From positions 171,292 through 235,291 of the forward strand of contig JBBHKE010000060.1 of the NCBI GenBank assembly GCA_037447655.1: a DNA stretch of 64,000 nt, read 5' to 3'. Below the pieces are notes generated by a model that made no database searches, had not been told where the DNA came from, and saw nothing but the letters and a program-made list of their open reading frames with translations. The DNA is from Zygnema cylindricum. Its lineage: Eukaryota > Streptophyta > Zygnematophyceae > Zygnematales > Zygnemataceae. The position numbers were made by a program, and so were the translations under genes. Positions 25,736 through 37,692 of this stretch are shown here, piece after piece. Every line of letters begins with the position of its first letter. Within the stretch, counting starts at the first letter, position 1.

Positions 25736-26071
25736 TAGTATTTTTGCAGAACTGTAATTTAGGTTCAGGCAGAGCTTTAGTTAGCATATTTGCAACCATA
25801 TTTTCATTCAACAAATAACACAATTTTATGACTCTAGCAAGCACATTTTATCGGACAAAATGCACTCTAACATCCATGTGCTTACTCTTAAAGTTGTGGT
25901 TGGGATTGGATGCGTATGCAATGGCTGCCTGGTTATCATAGTAGATGACTTGAGGACTAGTCTTCTTCTGACCTAATTTCTGTAAAAGTGCCTTTACCCA
26001 TTGGAGTTCCTTTAGGGCAAAAATTGTTGCCATATATTGTGATTCCTTTGTTAACTCGGGCGTGACCTTCT
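25736..26071 (-). pseudogene. Ty1/copia RNase H C-terminal fragment
   Basis: Minus-strand reading contains the copia RNase H signature around KESQYMATIFALKELQW, then YYDNQAAIAYASNP with the catalytic Asp, KSKHMDVRVHFVR and, after a stop, the usual ANMLTKALPEPK tail. RNase H degrades template RNA during reverse transcription in the virus-like particle. The upstream RT is absent because LTR-A copy A2 cuts the frame at 26,072, within the stretch that should read W-x-S-K-K-x-V. Downstream it meets a polypurine-like tract and LTR-B, so this is the genuine 3' end of a copia element. Confidence 0.85.
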
Positions 26072-27065
26072 TGAAACTCTGAGACCTCCATCGGATCTCA
26101 AAGTAGGCAGCTCACACGAAGCCTCTAGGATAACCCTGACCCCTTTGTGTTTCAGCAAGAATAACTGCCACCCTGGCAGACAAAAACTCTGACCAGCAAA
26201 AAGAAACTCTGAATTTGCTCCCCTGAGCAGTAAGTTATGAAGGGTCAAAGTTGACCTTTTGTACAGGAGCTCTCTGGGAGAGAGGGTCTAATCTATCAAA
26301 AGGTTCTAAGTCCTATCTCTCTCTAAAACTCTATCTACTGAAGTACCACACCAATCATAAGAGTGTATCGTACATAAAGGTACATGTGCCGATGTACTTT
26401 GTGTACGACCATTGTACAACATGGCCAACAAGTCGACACATGTCTTTTTTGGATTCGTTCCCGGAATCCCCAGAGATGCCGAAATCCAATGTGATTGTGC
26501 CACGAGGCAATTGATGTGACGTCGACCATAAACCGCCGAAAACTCATTCCGCGATCTCGGCATGTTTCGTGGCCGTCTGATGAAGTCGGATTACAATCGT
26601 GGCCGTCATTAATACTTGCGCACTATTTGTTTCGCCTTTGAAACAAAATGCGCGGTATCCGTTTCGGATGTTCCGTGGCCGTACATTACAAGTGTATCTA
26701 TGTATAAATATTCCGTTGAATGAAAATAGGCTACGTGTTAACATCTAAATAATTACGAAACCCTATATGTCCAATTATGATGCCAGACTAACTGGTTAAG
26801 GCTACCGGCTATGTTGACGGACGGTAGGTACCAGGTTCAAATCCAGGGTCCGTCAATTTCTATTTTGGTAAATCTACCAAAATCTACAACCCGTAACTTT
26901 ATTTTTTAATCAGCATAGGCAGCCATGGCTCTAGCTCCCTCTTCAACCTTCAGTGACTACGACAAGTGTGGGAGCTGAAGAGAGAAGTTAGAGGCAGACT
27001 GCCTTGGCTTCTTTTCTGCATTTTGCAAAACCTAGAAAATACTAAAATAACCTTTTGTTTCTACA
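26072..27065 (-). mobile_element. LTR, family A (copy A2)
   Basis: Starts (minus sense) TGTAGAAACAAAAGG at 27,065 and ends CAGAGTTTCA at 26,072. The left flank is copia RNase H and the right flank gypsy gag. The 5-bp flanks CTTCT and ATCTC do not match, so this copy is a recombinant junction and not a simple insertion. Confidence 0.85.
26781..26858 (+). other. tRNA-like module with A- and B-box-like motifs in LTR A2
   Basis: Contains an A-box-like CTAACTGGTTAAGGC (26,788) and an exact B-box match GGTTCAAATCC (26,834), spaced as in a type-2 Pol III promoter. The 3' part 26,814-26,856 forms a 9-bp perfect stem (TTGACGGAC/GTCCGTCAA), linker GGTAGGTA and T-arm CCAGG-TTCAAAT-CCAGG with one mismatch. 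It lies on the strand opposite to LTR transcription. Tests for transcription are lacking. Confidence 0.6.
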
Positions 27066-27079
27066 ATCTCAAGGTGGGG

Positions 27080-28975
27080 CTACGACTATGGCCAGACTTG
27101 TCGAAATAGATAGGGAGGTTTTAGAGGAGGAAAAGAAGAAATTATGGGAACTGGAACTCCGACTGATAAGGGATGCACGGCTTAGATCCAGAGGACTTTT
27201 GAGGGAGTAGGTCTCTACGTCTCCTATACTTAATCCTTACATCTAGGAGCCAAGAAGGGAAGCCGCTCCAGTTCCTAAGTCTCACCCTAAGAAGACTCCA
27301 TCTGGGTATCCACAAGAACTTCTTTTTTAGTGGGGAGGGGAAGGAACAACAGAACCTAATGAAAAGGGTTTGGGTGCCGATCTACCTTATGAGTTCGCTC
27401 ACATCTCTCGAGAGCATCCTACCATTGAATCAATGAATATCTCTTCCGCCGTGGAGGCTTATGTGGAATTACGGCTAGACAAAAGGATTCACATCCCTTT
27501 GAGACGAACTACTTTGCCTTTGCCACTTTCCGGACAAATAGCTGAATCCCTTGCAACTGCCGCGCGAAAAGAAACTTCCATTCCTGCCTACTCTCCACCT
27601 CACCGACATTCTCAATCATCCTGTTCTAAACCACTCCCGTCTCCTCTTCCCAGGCGCACTCTTAGGGGACAAACCCCGTATCCCAAGCAAGGTCCTTTGC
27701 CATCCGCGTCTTTTTCATCATCCTAGGGGACACATCCAAACATATCGGATCTTCAAATCCCATCGGAAAAGAGAAGTCGACGATCGCGAAGACCTTTCGC
27801 ACCTCGGGAAATTGGAGGATTACTTAGGTGAGACATTTATCCTCCAACCATCTTTTCAGAACCAGGCGCTTCCTTAGTGGGGGGGAGAGTGGCCATTTCA
27901 AGCTGCTACTTCTGTCGGAGAAGTAGGCGATATCGGATCCGAAAACGAAGAGCAAGGGGTGATTTCACCGGCACAGTTTGTCAGTCCCACTAGACCTCAT
28001 TCTCCACAATTCACTAAACTTGCGGAGGAGGAGAAAGAGATGGGGGACAACCGAATATTTTTGGGGGATAACTATAGGATTGCATTCTCAGATTTTGAAC
28101 TATTGTGGAAATCCTTCACTCAGTCCGAAATCAACAAATATCGGGGAGGGGTTATATAGAATGACTTTCTCAGATTTTGAACTATTGTGGAAATCCTTCA
28201 CTCAGTCCGATATCAACAAATATCAGAGAGGGTTATATCGAATGACTTCGAGACTACCCTCTTCCCTATGATGGTCAACTATCTCTCTCGAGGGGCTTTG
28301 GCGAATTAAAAGGAGCGACAACATCTCCTGATGGCTCCTAGCATCATAATTTGCGACTCGACTCTCAATGCCGCAGTTTCACAAGCGGAAGCCGACTTGG
28401 CTTCAGCGGTAGCCGCTTTTGTCTCTCCCATCTTTACTGAGGGACATAAATCTGCAGGCCCAAGGTCAAGCCTACGTTAACCAGCTGCAAGCTATTCATG
28501 CAGCCCGGGCCACCATTCGAATGATTGCCAACCCCTCTCCTCGCACCACACTCCTCAACGCCTGGGGACTTTTGTATACATAGAGAAATGAGTCCGCTAT
28601 TAAAGAATTTAAGGACTTCCGGTGCTTGAAAAATGAGACGCCTCAAACCCTTTTCAATAGGCTCTCAAGCCTTTGCTAGAAAACAAAGCTGTCAATTATT
28701 GATCTTCCAGCGATGGCAACCAAGTACTTTATCGCTGTCTCAAATTCGTTTGGACCCACCGGACAAGCTCTTTTGGATAATTCGATCGCAGGGCAGGCCA
28801 TCCCTGACATTAACCCTCGGCTAAAGAAATCTCCCTGGCATCCATGAAACTGTACGATCACTTCTTCAATAGTGAAGCTCGGGAAAGGGATGTCACCAGC
28901 AAGGCAAGAGCAAATTTTGTTGGGTTTGGCGGAGAAACCTCTCATCTGTGTGGGAACTATCTATATTTTCAGCCA
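27080..28975 (+). pseudogene. Ty3/gypsy family D gag, decayed copy
   Basis: Structural protein for the virus-like particle. Translation parallels the gag of the 53.5-57 kb element: the LEEEKKKLWEL segment, GLGADLP, PAYSPPHR, the AEEEKEMGD segment and DFELLWKSFTQS, MVNYL, LLMAPS, QAEADLA, NAW, NESAIKEF, ETPQTLFNRLSSLC and LPAMATKYFIAVSNSFGPTG. It has several frameshifts and TAG/TAA/TGA codons. A 78-bp tandem duplication at about 28,083-28,240 repeats the DFELLWKSFTQS part. A deletion near 28,980 removes nucleocapsid, protease, methyltransferase, RT and RNase H, and joins gag to the integrase. The N-terminus is cut by LTR A2. Confidence 0.85.
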
Positions 28976-29104
28976 ACGGGGAGGGACAGGCACCCATAGG
29001 AGGTGGGCGGAAGGATATATGGAATGATCCGGATTCCCTGCAATCCATAAAACGGAGATCTCCTCTTCCACACTTGTCTAGAGTTCAATTATCCCAAGTT
29101 TAAA

Positions 29105-30230
29105 CCTGTATGGCGGCGTATGACTGGGACAGAGGTATTCTCCTACGGAAATGGGCGGACGGACAAAGGAAGTGGTTCCTCCTCCCTCCAATTGAGAAAC
29201 TCTGATTATTCGTCTCCATCATCAATGTGGACATTTCGGGCAAAAACAAACTACTTCCTTGGTCATTAAATCCTATTGGTGGCATGGGTTGCGGGCTTAG
29301 GTCAACCGAATTGTACAAACTTGTTTTTTTGTGCGACCGGGTAAACAACTTTCGACAAAAAGGGCGGAACCGAGTTGCATTCTTGGCTCGTCAAGGAGAT
29401 GTTTTATCGATGGTCTGTGGATCTCTAGGGGGCTCTGCAGACCAGCCGATGGGGCAATCACTTCGTGCTCGTAATGATCGAACAATTTTCCAAATGGATA
29501 GAATTGGTGGTTTTGCCCCGAAAGGAATCAAAGTCCATTCGAGATGCCATTTTGTAGAGAGTGTTGTCTCAATTCGGAGCGCCCGCGGAAGTTTTGACCG
29601 ACCAAGGCTCTGAATTTGCCGAAGAATTTTCCACCCTCTTAGAGAAATGCCTCATTGATAATCGGCCAACCAGTTGGGACCACTCACAGGCCGACGCATT
29701 GGCAGAAAGGTGCGTTCAAACAGTAAAGAGGTCACTGCGGAAATATGCGGTCGAAGAAAGTCTGGTGGAGTGGGACCGAAGGGTTCCTTAGATTGCCATG
29801 GGATACACGTTCTGCTGACAAGCTTCCCTCCACTCCTATAGACCTTACTTCATCCTATTTGGACGACATCCCATCCTCTCCGGAGCCGCCGTGGCCCAAA
29901 CGGTGGTCCTTTTGGAAATGGATGACCAGGGGACTGTCAAAAAACTGATCTCTTAAAGAGCTAAAGTGTTCCACCGCGAGATACCTGTTGCCATGGGAAA
30001 TTTACAGTCGGCTCAACACCGAGATCAGTTGTGGTATTCCCAACGAAGGAGCAAGAATTAAGTGCCCAAACAGCGACAGTTTATGCCCGGGGACTTTGTA
30101 TATAGGACGCAACAGAAAAAGGATACATTAGATATTTTCGCCGGTCGGGTAATCCTAAAAGTGGTTAAAGTTTCTGAAAAGGGGGATCTTACTTTGGAGG
30201 GGAAAGATGGTCAAAAAATTTAAGAGAACC
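29105..30230 (+). pseudogene. Ty3/gypsy integrase, family D
   Basis: Inserts the DNA copy into host chromatin. The order is visible across frames: a pre-integrase segment (WDRGILLRKWADG), zinc-binding HxxCGHFG...C region, core with first Asp in WSVDL (29,420), second Asp in LTDQGSEF, and Glu in HSQADALAERCVQ, followed by a GDFVYRT and LTLEGKDG module of the GPY/F type. All three catalytic acids appear to be kept, but TAG, TGA and TAA codons and at least one frameshift break it. Homologous to the minus-strand integrase at 43,609-44,664, whose first Asp is lost. Confidence 0.85.
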
Positions 30231-30468
30231 AAATCAATGTTGCCCCTTGCCATCTTCGAGGATTTGAGGACGAACCCACTTTCCACTTGACTTATTTCGT
30301 CGATCCTCCCCCCTGCTCCTCATTCTGTGATATGTCCTCCCAGCTTGACCACGTTTTGGTATGCAACCACCGCACCCAGTGGTGGCATCCTTCATGTCTT
30401 CCCTCCTCCTAGGAGCCAAACCATTAGCCCTCAATCACCTTGTTATGCGGGAGCTGCAAATTGAGTGA
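30231..30468 (+). pseudogene. PHD-like finger at integrase C-terminus
   Basis: Same frame as the integrase tail. Cys-SSF-Cys, then VLVCNHR with the Cys kept but the next ligand changed to Arg (CGC), then H and C in WWHPSC, and a last pair in LLCGSC. Spacing matches the canonical PHD finger of the 43 kb copy. Two TAG codons interrupt it and it ends KLSE-TAA just before a G-tract. PHD fingers read histone H3 tails; here one zinc ligand is missing. Confidence 0.65.
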
Positions 30469-30494
30469 ATAACAACTTAATTCTTAGTCACGAT

Positions 30495-30512
30495 TGACTA
30501 AGAGGGGGGGGA
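30495..30512 (+). other. Polypurine tract of family D element
   Basis: AAGAGGGGGGGGAAATTG between the integrase/PHD stop and the LTR start TGCGACTTCGG. This is the expected position for plus-strand priming of reverse transcription. Confidence 0.6.
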
Positions 30513-30514
30513 AA

Positions 30515-31985
30515 TTGCGACTTCGGATCTATTGCCTTTACAACCACCCTTTTCCGGTCATATGGGGAAAGTGAGGGGAAGTGGGGTATCTTTTCTTCTT
30601 CCCAAACTTGCATTTCTCAGCTTGCCCCATTCTCTGCAATGCCTTGCATGCACGTCTCCGGGAGGTATGGGAGGGCCAAATTGGGCATTATCATGTTCAT
30701 GAGAAGCACCCGCATTTCGAGGTTATTGATACGACTCCAATGCCGACCATATACGCCAAAAGCTTCATTCTTCATGGTGCACCAGGAACGCTCGACAGCT
30801 GTCAAGCTTGTGTGCGATTTCGGCACACCATTATTTCCCAAGATCTTCGGAACCCTTTCTACCTCTACGGACCTCAGCGTACGGCAAAGGAGGCACACAA
30901 AACCAGACCACATCAAGGGATTTCTTGAACTAAACGGAAAGCACTTTATTTCCCACCTAACGGAGGGCGGAAAGCCAAGTAATTCTGCTTCAAAGATTTC
31001 AGTCTGTTACATGCAGTCAGTTGCCACTTGACCTTTTGGGGGTCACATTGTGGAATGCCACGTAACTCTTATGATAGTCATTTAGATTTGGCTGTCTTAC
31101 GTCAGTAGGAATTTAGTTCAGGTCCAACTTACTTTTTGTCCATTAATTAGGTCAAGACAAAATCTGGCTGTTAGGCGTCATTTCCAGTACTTGGTCATAT
31201 TGACGTGGAACCAACTTTGACTTCTAGCCGTTAATCTAGCCGTGGCTGGAAGCACAACTTTTTTCCCTAAGCGTAGTACAGCTTAAGTTGTCTTTTGTCA
31301 GTTCGATAGTAGTTGCTTTCAGCTGATTGGTTCCTTGTATTGCTTTGACTTTTTTGACCAGAAGTGGAAAAGCTTGGTTGTATAAGGCACTTAGGGCCGA
31401 AGGAGAGAGATTGTTTTTCAGTACTGTCTCTTGTGAAATACCTCAGAGATATTCCAAACAAACCTTCTTTTGGAGAATCTTTGTTGTGCTTGATTGCTTA
31501 ACTCTATCACCATCTTTGTTTGGATTTGTCTTGTTTGGAGATCATAGTTCAGGCAAGTAGTTCTCACTATCAATCCTTTTAGGGGATCTTGACTGTTTGC
31601 TATTGAAACCGAGAAGAGTCCAGTCGGTTCTAATCTGCGGAAACCGAGTGGTGAAGGAGAATTGTACCGGTCTTCGGTGCCTTTGGGAGATATTTCGTCT
31701 TCCCTTGTTGTCATGTTGGCTTTCTAGGGTATGTTGAGCTTGCTTTGCCATAATTCTTCATTATATCTTTTATTCTAATTCATGGGGCAAGGTGATATTG
31801 TTAAATATGAAACAGCCAACCATTTCTATTTTTATTATTTTCGCGTGGAAGTTTATTTGCCCTCCGCCGGTAGTTCTCTTTGGATTTTACTGTGGTCTTT
31901 CGAGAACAAGTTTCTCGCATCCGCAGTACTAAAACAGCGGGTTCTTAGGGTATAAAAGTTAGACTTCCAGTGAATAAGAAAAAAT
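30515..31985 (+). mobile_element. Gypsy LTR, family D
   Basis: Follows the polypurine tract and begins TGCGACTTCGGATCTATTGC. The last 600 bp (31,370-31,980) resemble 52,811-53,500: GTATAAGGCACTT, GGGCCGAAGGAGA, TTCAGTACTGTCTC and GGGCAAGGTGA. A TATAAAA box lies at 31,951. The first 285 bp recur at 31,986-32,270, so a second LTR begins directly after it. Confidence 0.65.
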
Positions 31986-32270
31986 TGGGCTTTCGGCCCT
32001 ATTGCCTCTACGGCCACCCTTTTTCAGTCATATGGGAAAAAGGGAGGGGAAGTGGGGTATATTTTCTTCTCCCCAACCTTGCATTTCTCAGCTTGCCTCA
32101 TTCTCTGCAATACCTTGCATGCACGTCTCTGGGAGGTATGGGAGAGCCAAACTGGGCATTATCATGGTCATGGGAAGCACCCACATTTGGGGTTATTGAC
32201 AGTACTCCAATGCCGACCATTTATGCCAAAAGCTTCATTCTTTATGGTGCACTAGTCACGCTCGACAGTA
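31986..32270 (+). repeat. Second, truncated copy of LTR-D start
   Basis: TGGGCTTTCGGCCCTATTGC to CACGCTCGACAG, a near-identical direct repeat of 30,515-30,800 about 1.47 kb upstream. Its continuation is replaced by an inverted LTR-C segment. Confidence 0.8.
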
Positions 32271-32279
32271 GGCGTAATT

Positions 32280-33185
32280 TATGGCCAAGTACGTAATTGC
32301 GTTTTGGACAAATTTGGATGGTTTAACGTCGTTTCGTAAATTGGAATTTGGGACCACGTGAAGTTACATCAAGGGTGCCGAATAAAAGCTATGGACGGCG
32401 GACAAAGGCAGTTGTAATTTTTTCATGGAATGGGGACGCAAAATCGCGTCAAATCATAAGATGTACATTTTGGACGCCCCGGATTGTTTGACGAAATTCG
32501 AGGAGTTTCGTTGAGTGACTCAACATACGATTTTGTGAGATTGTGTGTACTTGTAAATATTTGTAACAACAGTGGTTTGTCTTTTTGTGTATTTGTTAAT
32601 AGTGTAAATTTTTTTATTCTGACATACCTTGAATTATTCGGGTATACTCACATTAAATTAACTAGATGGTAGTTTACAAACGGCTGGTATACCTCCGTAC
32701 ATTTAGTAGTGAACTTGAGTATAAACTTGTAGGACCTAGTTTTTTTTTATCATCACAGTTAAGTTTATCAAAGCAATGGCACACTGTTTTTTTGCAACTT
32801 TGACGTGATGGTGTGATCACCCTGATTGATTTTTCTGTGTGAAACTTTGTAGAGATATTCGTTGACTTACAAACTACACGTGTGTATAGTTTCATTCTGT
32901 ATTGTCAATTTTGTAAATTTTTGTGGGAAGTCTACTTAGTTAGTTTGAGAAGCTGTTAGTTATTTTTGGGAAACTCTGGAGCTTATATCTTTTAGATTCC
33001 TTGGTGGACTTGGCTGTAGCTTTAATATTTTAAAGTGTATATGGTATACTGCATATTGCTGCAATTTGAGGTGATTTTTTTTACTGTGGAGTAATATGTG
33101 CTGTCTGAAATATAGCTGTTTTGGGGTAGTCTGTGGGTGTCTTCGTTGAGTAATCCATGGCTGAAATAGGCTTTGGACAATAGTT
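32280..33185 (-). mobile_element. LTR-C family copy, inverted
   Basis: Reverse complement of the 16,950-17,720 copy. The GACGCAAAATCGCGTC region (32,434) and the CGGCTGGTATACCTCCGT block (32,680) match in order. Ends abruptly where copia RT sequence begins at about 33,186. Confidence 0.65.
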
Positions 33186-34687
33186 TAGAGGCCATAAAAT
33201 CCTCCTACCCTAACTCTAGACTCTCACTAACTAGAATACTAGAATTGGAGTCATCACCCTCCAATTTTTGCCTAAACTCCATAAGAGTTACACACCTTTT
33301 AACTTCCTTCATTTCGAATTTTTCAAGCATATTTCCTATAGCCTCTTTTTGATTCAACATGATTACTTTCTTATTCTTATCTCTTTCTACTTGTATTCCT
33401 AAAATATACTCGGCCTCTCCGAGGTCTTTCTTCTCAAATCTTGATTTTATGGCTTCCTTAATACAGTTTATTTCACTCATAGACTTGCTAATAAATAGAA
33501 GATCATCTACATATACGACAGTATATAGTACTCCATCCTCCCTTGCAATATATACATAGAGTGATCTGAACTAATCCTTTTAAAACCTAGTCCTGTCAAA
33601 AACCCATTTAGCTTTAGGTTCCACATCTTAGGGCTCTATTTCAGCCCATACAAGGATTTTAACAATTTGCACACTAATTTCTCCTTTCCTTTTTCTTCAT
33701 ACATTGTTGGTTGCTGCATATATATAGTTTCTTCTAACTGTGCAAGAAAAAAGGTTGTTTTGACGTCCATATGATGGACGTCCATATTCTCAATTGCAGC
33801 TAAACTTAGCAGAATTCTAACAGTTGGAAATCTTACAACCAGAGAAAAAGTCTCCTCAACATCAATTCACTCTTTCTGATTATAACGCTTGGCCACAAGT
33901 ATGGCCATATACCTCTCTATTGTGCCATCCATGTTTATTTTTACCTTGAACACCCACTTATTCCAAATGGCTTTTCTGGACGGAGGAAGCTCCACCAACG
34001 CCCACGTTTGAGCTTCCATAATGGATTTCATCTCATCATTAACTGCCTCAATCCAGTGACTCCTTTCCGGTGATGAGAAGGCCTTTCGAATGGTCAGAGG
34101 TTCCTTCGAGGCGGTAGAAAATGAAAAGTGCTATCCAGATTGCGGACGCCTGGTAGATCTCCTTCCCCCCCCCGAAATTATGAGGTCAAGATTGATGGAT
34201 GCCTGGCGTTCTTTGTTTATCGTAGAGCAAGATGTGTGTCCTCCGAGAGTGTTAAAGATGACTCCAAGGGAGCCGTAAGAGGGACTTGAAGGTCCGTGGA
34301 CACAGTCTCTATAGGTTGTTGGTGAGTAGTCTAAAAGTAAAGGTATTCTTTGTTTCAAATATAACATAATCGTGCAATTTTTCCTCCGCCGATTTATCTC
34401 TAATGGTGAAATAATCAGCCGATTCTACTTCATCTTTTATAATGATATTCTTTAACACAACTTATTTTTTTTTATCAAATACATACGCCCTCTACCCTTT
34501 AGAGCTATCATCATATCCCATTAGAATAACCGGTAAGCCTTTCGGTTCTATTTTCCAAGTATTTTGAGATGTGTTAAGAAAGAAGCACTTACTACCAAAA
34601 ACTTTAAAATGACTAACTTGAGGTTTCCTACTTTTCCATACCCCAAATGGTGTAGTGCTATGTGATCTTGATGCAATCCTACTTTAT
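33186..34687 (-). pseudogene. Ty1/copia pol fragment: integrase end and RT
   Basis: Minus-strand translation starts in the integrase C-terminal region (SHFKVFGSKCF, VILMGYDDSSKG) and runs through RT with the catalytic VVYVDDLLFIS near 33,500 and the KKDLGEAEYILGIQVERD segment, then stops at the LTR-C border just after the FMAS word. Several stops and frame changes. RT copies element RNA into DNA. It abuts a plus-strand copia gag at 34,688, so the two halves of a copia genome point away from each other. Confidence 0.85.
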
Positions 34688-36366
34688 ATCAACTGCAACA
34701 TCCTACGCTATCTCACTCAAGGACTTGCATGTCCTCATTTGCTGGTAGAAAGGGCATCCGATCTTTGGATGGCTCTCATAGAGATGTACCGAAGTGGTAC
34801 GATTCAGCAACAACAGTTGGCTGATCAAAAAGTTAAGGAGTATGTATACAAAGGGGGAAATATGTTGGATTTTTGCAATTAGCTTGCTACACTCTTCATG
34901 GAGCTAGAGAGTGCGGGAAAAGTTTTTAGTGAAAAAGAAAAGGTTAACTGTTTACTGATGAAGTTACCTGATGAGTTCGAGAACATTGTCAACCGTGTGC
35001 AGGACTTGCCGGACTCAAGGTGGATATGGAACTCAGTGGTAGGGATGATTCTCGTTCGAGAGAATACGATTGAGATCCAAAGGGGAGGAAAGAGTGGCCA
35101 AGCCTTGGCAAAAGCGACTGATTGGAGGAACAAGGATTCCCGGAAACCAGTCGGAAACTATGGGGGTAGGGAGCAGAAAAAACAGGTTGGCGAGTTCGAA
35201 CCAAGGGCTCCCAAAGGTTTATGTCATTTTTGTAACAAACCGGGGCACTATTTGGCAGAGTGCACCAAGCTAACCGAGCTTCGGTTAAAGGAGGGGCAGA
35301 CCGGTGGTACCCCGAGAGGAAAGAAAAAGGCCCTTGTCACATAGGTACTTGAGGCGGAATCCGAGGACGAGGACAATGAGCTCCTTTTGGATGAGGAGTT
35401 GGAGGCGAAAACTGAGGTTGAAATTCCACGAAGGTAGAAATGTGCTTACGGTGGATTGAAAGGTGAAGCAGGCTGGATTATAGATTCAGGTGCCTCAATG
35501 CACATGTGTAAGGATAGGCACCTTTTCATTAAGATAAGAAAGATTCCCACCGTAGAGATAGAGTACGGGGATGGGAGGATAGTCACCACTACTCTTGTAG
35601 GATCGGTAGACCTGAAAGTGTTAGTAAAAGGAAAGACATCCATATTAACATTCTCCGATGTATTGTTTATTCCGGAGCTGAACAAAAACCTTATCTCTAC
35701 ATCAGTATTAGATGATAAGGGTTTTTTCACTAGCACTAGAGAAGGAGTCTTTACTGCTAGTTTTGAGGAGGATGTCTTTTTCATTGCTAAGAAAGGTAGC
35801 CATGGGATGTTTAGGCTGATCTTAAGTAATGAAACAAAGAAACTTTATTATGCTGATGTTCATGATATTATGATGTGGCATAAGAGGCTTGGGCATGTGA
35901 ATCTAGATAAGTTAAGAGAGATGAAAAAAAAGGGAGTGGTGGAAGGGATTCAGTTCAGTGAGAGTGATGATATAAGTGATTGTAGTGGGTGTGCTCAAGG
36001 TAAAGCACACAGATTACCCTTTCCTAAAACAGCCACCTACAAGGGAGAAAAACTTCTAGATCTAGTACACACAGATATTTGGGGACCGGCTAGAGTGCCC
36101 TCACCGGGGGGGAAGAGATTTATGATGACTATAACTAATGATTGGTCTCGGTATTCCCGGGTGTATTTTTTGAAAAACAAGTCAGAAGCTGAGGATTGTT
36201 TTAGACAATATAAAGCATGGAGCGAAAAACTCCATGAAACTCCAATCAAGAGAGTAAGGAGTGACAATGGTGGAGAGTATACTTCTAACCAGTTTTTGGT
36301 TTTTCTGAGGGAAGATGGTGTCCAACACCAATAGACAGTTCCAGAAAATCCGGAACAGAATGGGCA
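34688..36366 (+). pseudogene. Ty1/copia gag-protease-integrase, truncated
   Basis: One frame throughout, interrupted only by TAG codons (34,880; 35,342; 35,435; 36,332). Order: gag helical region (LWMALIEMYRSG, LLMKLPDEFENI), zinc knuckle CHFCNKPGHYLAEC, protease WIIDSGAS with the catalytic Asp, GAG-pre-integrase LWHKRLGHVN-type (here MMWHKRLGHVN) with CSGC, then integrase core with HTDIWGP and SDNGGEY. Ends just after the TVPENPEQNG word where LTR-C sequence begins. RT and RNase H are missing. Confidence 0.9.
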
Positions 36367-36860
36367 AACTGCACCAATATGCATTATATATTCTACACTA
36401 TAGCCTCCCAAAGTTAGAGCCTACTCCACAAATGAATCTAAAAGATATGAGCTCCAGATTTTTCCAAAAACAGTTGACAGCTTATCAAACTAACCAAGTA
36501 AATCTCTCACATAATTCTACAAAAATAGCATAACAGAATGAAACTACACAAACATATAGTTTCTATATCATAGAATATCCACACAAAGTTTCATATCAAG
36601 ATATCAATGAGAGTGATCACACTGACAGGTCAAAGATGGAGAAAAACAATCTGCCATTACTTTGATAAACTCAGCTGATGATAAAATAAATTGAGTCCTA
36701 CAAGTTTATAATCACAAAGTTATCTACTGAGACCTAAACTACAGACAATGTACGTCAACAATACATATTTTGTAGCGGAGGTACGTCCAAACCCTAATTA
36801 TGACTTTTATCTAATTTCACTTTGTAACACTAAAAAATAATTCACTACCTACAAATTAGA
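36367..36860 (+). mobile_element. LTR-C family copy
   Basis: Same orientation as the 16,950 copy and inverted relative to the 32,280-33,185 copy. Shared words include GAAACTACACAAACA, TTTGATAAACT and a CCTACAAGTTTATA segment. The junction with copia integrase is abrupt. Confidence 0.65.
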
Positions 36861-37039
36861 GTTGTTTTGGATATTTACAAATACGAGCCGTACATGAATT
36901 GTGCAACTTGCTTAGTATTAGTGAATTCGTCCTTACAGCTGTAAGCGCCCGTACAAGTAAACTTTGAATTTGCGGATCACCGTTAAATGTAGAGCAAATC
37001 GTATCAGTGGATGACACGCGTCCAGTAACTTTATCCCAA

Positions 37040-37545
37040 TGTGATCCCACTTCAAATCGAGTCCGTCGACTCGATTCGTATCCGCCGTTCGTTTTTGTCG
37101 CGTGTGTCAACATAGGTCACATAAGTCCAACCGAGTGTTGTCATGTGGTACGAATCACCTGAGTGTGTACGGCGTGCTTCGTCACTTGTGGTCCCGTGTG
37201 AATTGTGTCCGTCGTCATGATTCAAATTAACGGTTATTACGACAGACCGTACCATCTATAATCTTTAAATTTGATTCAAATTATGTCCGTCCGATTATGC
37301 AAATTCATTTGTCCGATGTACGACGCGTGTAAATGGTCGTCGCGAATTTTCTTTAAAGCTTGTATAGTCTTCGACTTCCGACACGTGTCCTTGCAAAAGT
37401 ACAACATACTCAAGACAACGTCTGTTACTGTCATACTATATATGGTAAGTATTACATCATGCTTCCCAAAAATATTATAAGTCCTAAAAGTCTCCCCTCA
37501 CAGCCTCATCTACTGAGGACTAAAGCTTTCAAATTACAACACCAA
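37040..37545 (-). mobile_element. Copia LTR, family B (second copy)
   Basis: Parallels 25,260-25,706 in the same orientation, with start TGTTGTAATTTGAAAGC near 37,542, the CTCCCCTCACAGC segment, GGTAAGTATTAC and TCGTCACTTGTGGTCCC. The 36,861-37,039 stretch probably belongs to the same LTR. 37,546-37,692 is unassigned, with a homopolymer-rich segment. Confidence 0.65.
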
Positions 37546-37692
37546 TCATGATGTTAGTACTTCTATGGTACCAAAAGTACAAAAAACAATAATGGTGGAT
37601 AGTATTGACAATACAAAACCTTCAATTTGTTTCGTTTTTTGCTTACAAGACCGAAACCTTTTTTTTGTTTTTTTTTTCGTAAACCCCCCCAT

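Noticed and set aside
26781-26858. Functional tRNA gene in LTR A2
   Set aside because: The acceptor-like strands enclose only a linker and T-arm. No proper anticodon arm, and copies in other LTRs drift.
30581-31031. Overlapping 100-130-codon frames in LTR-D
   Set aside because: They lie in repeat sequence shared with 31,986-32,270, in several frames, with no domain.
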